Origin: Verrucomicrobiota bacterium
Lineage (GTDB): Bacteria; Verrucomicrobiota; Verrucomicrobiia; Chthoniobacterales; UBA10450
Direction: 5' to 3'
Assembly (NCBI GenBank): GCA_003219395.1
Contig: QHOR01000011.1
Coordinates: 1-10,868 of the forward strand
DNA: 10,868 nt
The notes below the pieces were generated by a model. That model did not search any database and had not been told where the DNA came from. It saw only the letters and a list, made by a program, of their open reading frames with translations. Position 1 is the stretch's first letter. Each line of letters starts with the position of its first letter. Below are positions 5,886 through 10,868 of the stretch, piece by piece. The position numbers were made by a program, and so were the translations under genes.

Positions 5886-7427
5886 TTAGAACCCGAATCG
5901 TACGATACGGCTTCCCCACAGGAGACCACCCTGGTTGACCTTCTCATTCACAAGCCAGGCATTCGCTGCATCTAAGGGATCCGTTGTCACGGCAGAGTAG
6001 TCACCCCAACGTTCTGGGTTGTCTGCACTCGGGTGATAGAACGTGGGGCTAGTGAAAGCACTCGGCCCTGCCGCGATTCCCGCATCAGCGCTTCTCTTGC
6101 CCGACAACCGGACCTGTGCGTTCTTCCCGGCAGTTGTATCGGTGGAAGTGTAGGTTACAAAACAATCGCCTGCGTCGTTTGCGGCGATGGATGCGTTGAA
6201 GTCATCCGACGTGCCGCTTGCGAAATAGGAACCGCTCTGACTAACTGTGTTGGTCGACGTATCGATCCGGTAAATCTTTGGCGCGGGGAAATTCCCAAGA
6301 GCGATTGTATGGGTCTGCCAAAGGTCGTTGCCGCTCTGGGTGCTGGCATTCACAAATCTGGAGTCGCTTGTGTCCAACAGCTTGGTCGTTCCAGGTTGAT
6401 GCGCAGCCGGCGGAACCGAGTACGAAGGTACAGTAATACTGACTGGTCCCGTGAGGCCTATACCAGCTCTACTCGTGTTCGTTACGGTGTATTTGCTAAA
6501 CGAGGTCCCCGATGGCGGTGCCGCGATCAAAAATGTCGAGGCGTTTTGGTCACGAACGATTGGCGGTGCCAGCGTACCGGCTAAGCCTGTGAAGACGGGC
6601 ACTGAAAAGCCCAGACCGTTATAAAGCCGGGCTTTGGCGACGGCGAAGAAGTCAGCTCCCAGAAATGTGTTCCCATTGAAGATATTCGCAGTGATGAGCA
6701 CTGCGTCCTGATCCATACCCAGTTGCGGGAAATCCCAGAAATTGTTATTACCGAAGAAGTTTACATTGAGATTGTAAATGAAGAACGTAGATGTGGGGTC
6801 AGCGCTGGTCGATATAGCGATGAAGAAACGCTGGACGGTGGCGGACTCGGCGAAGGCTTCAGCCGTCACGATCCACCGGTTCCAAGTGGAATCATAAACC
6901 ACACGCGGATCGAATAGCGTTTCGGCGGTGTAACTGAAGAAGGTCGCCAGCGTCACGCTCTTGGCCAAAGGCAAGGTCTGAGTGTTCTGTCTTGTCCACA
7001 TGTCGATATGGCTGTTGGTTACCTGGACGAAATGAGTAGTACCAACCGCACCGTGTGTATCAGGCGGGCGGAGACCTTCTGTCGCGCTGTGCGCGTTAAA
7101 ATTAACTCGCCTTATCGCGGGAGTTGCCAGGGGAGCGAAGGTCTCCGTAATGGGCTTCACCGCTCCGGGAGCGTAGGAGTTTGCCTGCGCCTTCTCAGCA
7201 TCGTAAGCAGTTCGGTCCATCGTTGGGCGGAACGGAATCTCTCGCGGAGGGAGGGGTTGCTCCATCACGTAGTTGGGCTGCGCATCGACAATTGTGGCGG
7301 GAGCCACCTCGAGAGCGGCGACAGGCGCGATTTCCTGTTGTGCCGACGCGGCACGCAGTAACAACAGCACTGCGCAGCTGATCAGGGCTGCCAGCGAAAA
7401 GTTGTTGATTCGAGAGTTAAATCGCAT
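5886..7427 (-). CDS. Secreted protein of unknown function, probable beta-propeller-like
   Basis: A 513-residue exported protein. The frame stays open upstream to 7571, but ATG 7425-7427 is chosen because AGGA lies 8 bases before it and MRFNSRINNFSLAALISCAV with LLLLRAASA is a textbook signal peptide (cut near residue 29). The upstream extension is mostly translation of repeats. The mature part has a proline-rich section (40-105), then LRPPDTHGAVGTTHFVQVTN (119-138), FDPRVVYDSTWNRWIVTAEA (172-191), a segment around FWDFPQLGMDQDAVLITANI, and near the end WGDYSAVTTDP and LWGSRIVRFGF. These 'D.xGAVGxxHFVQ', 'FDPRVVYD..WxRW' and 'WGDYSAxxxDP' phrases recur in large secreted bacterial proteins with repeated beta-sheet blades. 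I see no catalytic motif or cell-wall anchor. A terminator follows, and two palindrome-bearing repeats lie upstream. Confidence 0.84.
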   Translation of the reverse strand: MRFNSRINNFSLAALISCAVLLLLRAASAQQEIAPVAALEVAPATIVDAQPNYVMEQPLPPREIPFRPTMDRTAYDAEKAQANSYAPGAVKPITETFAPLATPAIRRVNFNAHSATEGLRPPDTHGAVGTTHFVQVTNSHIDMWTRQNTQTLPLAKSVTLATFFSYTAETLFDPRVVYDSTWNRWIVTAEAFAESATVQRFFIAISTSADPTSTFFIYNLNVNFFGNNNFWDFPQLGMDQDAVLITANIFNGNTFLGADFFAVAKARLYNGLGFSVPVFTGLAGTLAPPIVRDQNASTFLIAAPPSGTSFSKYTVTNTSRAGIGLTGPVSITVPSYSVPPAAHQPGTTKLLDTSDSRFVNASTQSGNDLWQTHTIALGNFPAPKIYRIDTSTNTVSQSGSYFASGTSDDFNASIAANDAGDCFVTYTSTDTTAGKNAQVRLSGKRSADAGIAAGPSAFTSPTFYHPSADNPERWGDYSAVTTDPLDAANAWLVNEKVNQGGLLWGSRIVRFGF

Positions 7428-7500
7428 GGCTCGTTTTCCTTTCCCATTGGGTTGTTTTATTGAGTTCTCTTCAGCAAGTTTTTTCATGTGTGTTCTCTGT

Positions 7501-7581
7501 TTGTGTGAACGAGCCTTTCGTTCACGATTACCCAGTTTTTCCTTGGTTGTGTGAACGAGCCTTTCGTTCACGATTACCCAG
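7501..7581 (-). promoter_or_regulatory. Two identical 35-bp direct repeats, each holding a palindrome
   Basis: A 35-base sequence at 7501-7535 recurs exactly at 7547-7581, a 46-base period. Each copy holds GTGAACGA-GCCTT-TCGTTCAC, a perfect 8-bp inverted repeat with a 5-base spacer (7505-7525 and 7551-7571). They lie 74 bases or more upstream of the chosen start at 7427, in the leader or promoter of the large secreted gene. They could be paired operator sites or tandem RNA hairpins. Their frame is open and would encode a basic leader, but I do not believe it is translated. Confidence 0.75.
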
Positions 7582-8174
7582 CGGAAAGAGGGTCAGGTGG
7601 AGTTCCTGGGACAAGCTCCTAACGGACTTAGCGCGATCGCGACTCTGGCAGCCAAGGACAGAATGTCAAGACTGTTTTTGAGGATATACGACAGAATACC
7701 TAGAGCGGATTGCGTAGCTTGGCCCCTATCGGATTCTTCGACGGGTTTCGAGTTCAGAAACTCGTTTGGCTTATGGTCGACGAACAATAAAACATCCGGC
7801 GTCCTCGCGCTCTGCTACCACAACTCAAAATTGTCGCGCTTTGTGATCCGTACTTGAGCTGCACCCGCAATTCCAACCCGCTTTGCTGAGATGTCCGCGC
7901 TGATCTCGCGGTACTTCATCTTATGTCGAGCATGCCTCATTACCGTGTTTTCGGCGCGGGCGGCCCAGCGAGTTTCTGGAAACGTGGGCCATTCCGGAGC
8001 GGGGTCGAATATCGGATCGAGGCGGAGCGGCGCGCGAAGTGAGCGGCCCGTTTTCGACGAGCGCCGCAGAACACGGGATGGAGAGTAGTTTCCGTTAACC
8101 GGCCGTGGCCATTCATATTGGATTGTTCGCGCCGCGCGTTATCGCGGAAGCAAAGCAAACTAAATCGAACACTG
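7582..8174. other. Gap between the large secreted gene and the TPR gene
   Basis: Apart from the possible broken gene above, I see no confident feature. A short hairpin CGAGTT-CAGA-AACTCG lies near 7748-7763. A perfect TTGACA on the minus strand (7664-7669) would be a -35 box, but no acceptable -10 box follows at 16-18 bases. I find no terminator for the TPR gene here. Confidence 0.5.
7593..8138 (-). pseudogene. Possible broken gene: 182-codon frame with one internal stop
   Basis: On the minus strand one frame runs from after TAA (8139-8141) to TGA at 7593, interrupted only by TAG at 7815-7817. The first part includes ARTIQYEWPRPVNGNYSPSR, LDPIFDPAPEWPTFPETRW and MKYREISADISAKRVGIAGA before NFELW and the stop. 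The second includes VLLFVDHKPNEFLNSKPVEE and LGILSYILKNSLDILSLAAR. No good start codon or ribosome binding site precedes it, though an internal ATG and a TTG exist. Competing frames on both strands overlap (7940-8158 minus, 7597-7857 plus). It may be a gene remnant or chance. I recognise no family. Confidence 0.25.
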
Positions 8175-9821
8175 CTACATCTGCGGCCGACAAAGACAGG
8201 AGCTGGTGATTTTTAGATCGGCTTTCGCCCAGATCTTCTGAAAACGCGCGTCGGTTGCGGCGATTTCGGCCCTGTCCTTGTCCTGGCGGCGCAGACTTTC
8301 GGCAAGCCCGTATAGGGACCAGCCGTTGTCGGGCAGGCGGCGCAAATCTTCGCGGTAAACCTGCTCAGCTTCGGCAAACCGGCCCGCCTTCATGAGGTTT
8401 GCACCAATGGAATGACGTATTGGAATCATCCATGCCGGCGGCTCATCGTACTTGAGAGCGTCTTCCACAGCCAGAGCGGCCCCAAGTTGGCTGAGACCGT
8501 CATCCAGCCTGCCTTCTGCGATAAGGATTTCGCCGTCAATCATGCGGTGAATGAGAGGCACAATTGATTCAGCGGTGTTGTTGCCAAGAGCGGTCTCTTT
8601 CGGCACGACTTGCGAGCGTTCAGCAAAAACTGCCTCTTCCTTGCGCGCGTTTGCGGTGTCACCCGTGGCGGCGAACGCAATGGCGCGCGCGGCATGATAG
8701 AAGGCGCGCGTGAATAGCGCGTACTCCGGATAATTCTCCGGCTCAGCCAAGATCTCGTCCCATTTTCCCAGGCGCACCATCGTTTCCATCGGCAGCGCGA
8801 GGAAGCTTTCGACAATTACGGCGTTCTGTTTGAGGAAATCCGGTGGCAGATCTTTTACCATGTCGCGCATGTATTGCATGGCGAGCTTGCTCTGGCCGGT
8901 CATGACCGCGGCATAGGCGAGCATGTGTTGATCGTGCGCGGCGTAAAATGGGATGAGGCCGAGCGGTCGGTTGCCGATATTTTTTCGATAACGTTTGTCT
9001 GCTTCGACAGCTTTGGCGTTGGTGATGATCGCCTGCTGCCAGCGACCCCGCCGAATGTCGATGTGGGATGGCATGTGGACGTTGTGGGCAAGGCCGGGTT
9101 GCAATTGGCGCAGCCGATCAGCCGCACCGTCGGCACGCTCCGGATGCGGCGATGCTTCCACGGCGTGGATGTAGAGATGGTTCGCGAAGGGATGGTTTGG
9201 TTTAAGTTTCAGAACCGCATCGAGCGTGGCGATGATCTCTTCGGTGCCGGGATTTGGCTGACCTTCGAGCGTCCATTGGTTCCAGGGACGCAGATCCATC
9301 ATCGACTCGGCAAAAAACGCACCAACATCGGGATCCTTTGGATATTGTTTCCAAACTTCGCGCATAGCGTCAGCGTAAGCGTGATCGAGCGGGGTGCGAT
9401 CCGCTGGCTGCGGATTGGCGTAACGATGAGTGAGCGCTTCGATAAGAGCTCGCTCGACCGGCGAAGCCTTGTCGGCGTGCTCCTGAGCCAGCGTCAGTTC
9501 TTTCCAGGCCAGATCAGCCATGGGCGGGGGCACGAGCGGGTAGTTGATGTGTGGACCGGCAGCGAGCGCGATGCCCCAGTGCGCCATCGCACAATGCGGA
9601 TCGATCTTGGCTGCTTCCTGGAACGAACGAATAGCGGCGGATTGATTAAAGCCGTGCACGAGAGCGAGACCCTGGTTGAAGTAGCGCTGGGCGAGCGGCG
9701 ATTCGGTGGTGACTTTGCGCGTGTACGATCCGAGACCTGGGTAAAGTGGTTCGCGTGCCTGGATCGGGCCGCACAGGAGGACCGCGAAAACAGCGGCGAG
9801 AAAGGGATTGAGCAGGATCAT
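8175..9821 (-). CDS. Secreted tetratricopeptide-repeat (TPR) protein
   Basis: A 548-residue exported protein with signal peptide MILLNPFLAAVFAVLLCGPI-QA (1-22). A TPR unit is clear at 43-76: RYFNQGLALVHGFNQSAAIR then SFQEAAKIDPH. The next helix, CAMAHWGIALAAGPHINYP, carries the HWG that follows the first repeat in this family. Further helical repeats continue to residue 520, with a good one at 476-510 (AGRFAEAEQVYREDLRRLPD, then WSLYGLAESLRR). Between them is a conserved-looking His-rich block, NHPFANHLYIHAVEASPHPE (209-228), and AHNVHMPSHIDIRRGRW (245-261), which could bind metal or form an active site. The protein ends in SSCLCRPQM with paired cysteines. TPRs mediate protein contacts, and the partner is unknown. 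GAAGGG directly abuts the ATG, an unusually close RBS. It appears to be a single-gene unit. Confidence 0.88.
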   Translation of the reverse strand: MILLNPFLAAVFAVLLCGPIQAREPLYPGLGSYTRKVTTESPLAQRYFNQGLALVHGFNQSAAIRSFQEAAKIDPHCAMAHWGIALAAGPHINYPLVPPPMADLAWKELTLAQEHADKASPVERALIEALTHRYANPQPADRTPLDHAYADAMREVWKQYPKDPDVGAFFAESMMDLRPWNQWTLEGQPNPGTEEIIATLDAVLKLKPNHPFANHLYIHAVEASPHPERADGAADRLRQLQPGLAHNVHMPSHIDIRRGRWQQAIITNAKAVEADKRYRKNIGNRPLGLIPFYAAHDQHMLAYAAVMTGQSKLAMQYMRDMVKDLPPDFLKQNAVIVESFLALPMETMVRLGKWDEILAEPENYPEYALFTRAFYHAARAIAFAATGDTANARKEEAVFAERSQVVPKETALGNNTAESIVPLIHRMIDGEILIAEGRLDDGLSQLGAALAVEDALKYDEPPAWMIPIRHSIGANLMKAGRFAEAEQVYREDLRRLPDNGWSLYGLAESLRRQDKDRAEIAATDARFQKIWAKADLKITSSCLCRPQM

Positions 9822-10277
9822 CCCTTCATCTTAGGGACGTGGCGACGGTAGGAAAGATGAATTGAGAAAGAAAGGGCGCTGATCGCCAGGAGAGAAAGAG
9901 ATAAGCCACCCAGCCAGTTGAAGCAAAAACTTTCGATTTCGTCGCGGGTGCAAAAAAAGTGGCTGGGTTGGCTTCATCGATTGGTTAGGCGTTTTGGTCA
10001 GCGGGGTTCGTATCCTAGGTAGATGGAGAGAAAAATGTGTAAACGGAAACGACTCCCGCGCCCCACCGTGCGGTTACTGTCCTTCCCGTATTATACTAGA
10101 GTTTAATAAGACTAAGGTCGCATAGACAGAACGGCAGGCGCGTCCCTACTCCTGCCCTCCTAATGCGAGACCCTACTCAGGATTTCTCCAATTCGTTCTC
10201 GACGCCTAATATGCTTCTCACGCACCACGAAACTGCAAATGGGAGTCTCCCTTTGCACAATATATGAAAGGTCAGTC
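9822..10277. other. Divergent intergenic region with a long inverted repeat
   Basis: It lies between the TPR gene (minus) and the DUF3224-like gene (plus), so promoters for both should be here. I see no convincing -35/-10 pair. TATACT at 10092-10097 resembles a -10 box, but TTACTG is only 12 bases before it. It holds an inverted repeat (9903-9919 with 9957-9974) and a small hairpin GGCAGG/CCTGCC near 10133-10156. No coding potential was noticed. Confidence 0.5.
9903..9974. repeat. Long imperfect inverted repeat (17-18 bp arms)
   Basis: Left arm AAGCCACCCAGCCAGTT (9903-9919) pairs with right arm AAGTGGCTGGGTTGGCTT (9957-9974). The arms differ by one inserted base and one mismatch, and 37 bases lie between them. 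No T-run follows on either strand, so it is unlikely to be a terminator. It could be a regulatory hairpin, or the ends of a 72-base miniature element. Confidence 0.6.
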
Positions 10278-10856
10278 ATGAACCACGATAATAAAAAAAG
10301 CCGGTCAAACTCTGGTCGCATAACGGCAGCGTTGGGCAAAGCCTTCGTTGCGCTCGCTACCCTGGCGGTATTCGTTCCATTGTCCGGGAGTCAGGCCGGT
10401 GAATCAAGAGAGAACGGTCCAAGCGCTCCCGCGTTCATTGTAGCGAGCGGCCCCTGGGTTGATTGCAATGTTGTTACCGATTTGAAACAGGTTGGCCGCA
10501 ACCTAGTCATCACCGTGGACATCACCGAGACGTTTTCTGGAACGCTGGATGGCTGCTATACTGGGACGGAGCGTGACGTTGTTTATAGAAACGGGTCCGC
10601 GACGTTCCACGGTAGCGGCATTTTCACTGGTGTTGTAAATGGGCAATCCGGCACGATGGTGATGATCTACGAAGGCACCGCTAACGCCCAAGGCGTGGCT
10701 TCCGCCAGTTGGGTTCTCGAGCAGGGTACGGGCGGGCTCACAAATCTGCACGGGAAAGGCACTTTCGAGGGGACTCTCGTCGCGCTGCAGACGTCGCCCT
10801 GCACTCCACCAGACCCAACAGTATGCGACGGGGGGATGTTTGGCGGCACGGTATAG
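10278..10856 (+). CDS. Secreted DUF3224-like protein
   Basis: A 192-residue exported protein. The frame is open from 10239, but ATG 10278 is preceded by AAAGG six bases upstream, the best ribosome binding site in the window. The signal peptide has a long polar and basic start (MNHDNKKSRSNSGR), a core (KAFVALATLAVFVPL) and a probable cut after SGSQA (40). The mature part has TETFSGTLDGCYTGTERDVV (83-102), then FHGSGIFTGVVNGQSGTMVM (110-129) and ASWVLEQGTGGLTNLHGKGT (143-162). The pattern 'GxFTGxVxGxSGT....EGT..ASWVxxxGTGxLxxLxGxGTFEG' is that of the DUF3224 beta-barrel family, whose function is unknown. Four cysteines (63, 93, 175, 183) could form disulfides. It ends 12 bases before the window edge. 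Confidence 0.82.
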   Translation: MNHDNKKSRSNSGRITAALGKAFVALATLAVFVPLSGSQAGESRENGPSAPAFIVASGPWVDCNVVTDLKQVGRNLVITVDITETFSGTLDGCYTGTERDVVYRNGSATFHGSGIFTGVVNGQSGTMVMIYEGTANAQGVASASWVLEQGTGGLTNLHGKGTFEGTLVALQTSPCTPPDPTVCDGGMFGGTV

Positions 10857-10868
10857 AACGCTACGATT

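Noticed and set aside
6033..6584. 183-codon plus-strand open frame opposite the large secreted gene
   Set aside because: It is antisense to a well-supported exported protein and has cysteine/arginine-rich, low-quality composition.
7641..7669. Perfect TTGACA on the minus strand as a promoter for the large secreted gene
   Set aside because: The hexamer at the proper distance is AGAGTC, too far from TATAAT to support a promoter call.
8874..9851. 325-codon plus-strand open frame opposite the TPR gene
   Set aside because: It is antisense to a clear TPR protein with a signal peptide, and its translation has no recognisable features.
9990..10020. GGGGTTCGTATCC resembling a tRNA T-arm
   Set aside because: The arm does not pair properly, and no D-arm, anticodon arm or acceptor stem could be placed around it.
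5404..10119. Short similarity between the minus strand at 5404-5418 and the plus strand at 10105-10119 (ATAAGACTAA-GTC)
   Set aside because: Only about 14 bases match convincingly; the weaker flanking similarity is not enough to call a repeat.

Overview
The window looks like chromosomal DNA from an uncultured soil bacterium, probably Verrucomicrobiota (Chthoniobacterales-like) or a similar oligotroph such as Acidobacteriota. This placement is inferred from gene families and style: many secreted proteins of unknown function, weak or A-rich ribosome binding sites, long intergenic gaps, and a mix of families I associate with those phyla. There is no rRNA, tRNA, CRISPR array, transposase or phage gene to test it with.

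Layout. Positions 1-611 (minus) hold the N-terminal part of a secreted trypsin-like protease that runs off the left edge. Positions 1048-3295 (plus) form one tight operon: a small lipoprotein, an NRAMP-type metal-ion transporter that overlaps it, and two small PRC-barrel proteins whose genes abut or overlap (spacings of -23, +1 and -4 bp). A small, very basic protein (3367-3567, minus) converges on this operon. Positions 3568-4815 are poor in genes, with only two weak small-ORF candidates and several hairpins. Positions 4816-5260 (minus) hold a secreted alpha/beta protein whose signal peptide is knocked out of frame by one base in an A-run. Positions 5886-7427 (minus) encode a 513-residue secreted, probably beta-propeller-like protein with a clear terminator and two identical palindrome-bearing 35-bp repeats in its leader. 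Positions 8175-9821 (minus) encode a secreted TPR protein. Positions 10278-10856 (plus) encode a secreted DUF3224-like protein.

How the genes relate. The only convincing functional unit is the lipoprotein-transporter-PRC-PRC operon. It resembles a metal (possibly magnesium or manganese) uptake module with accessory PRC-barrel proteins, but the transporter lacks the classical NRAMP metal-binding residues. The other genes look like independent single-gene transcription units for exported proteins.

The most notable non-genic signals are a degenerate dispersed element of about 160 bp found in two intergenic gaps (near 715-882 and 5459-5618), with a possible third relative near 3630-3770; the tandem palindromes at 7501-7581; a hairpin that covers the ribosome binding site of the small basic gene; and a 182-codon frame near 7593-8138 broken by one stop.
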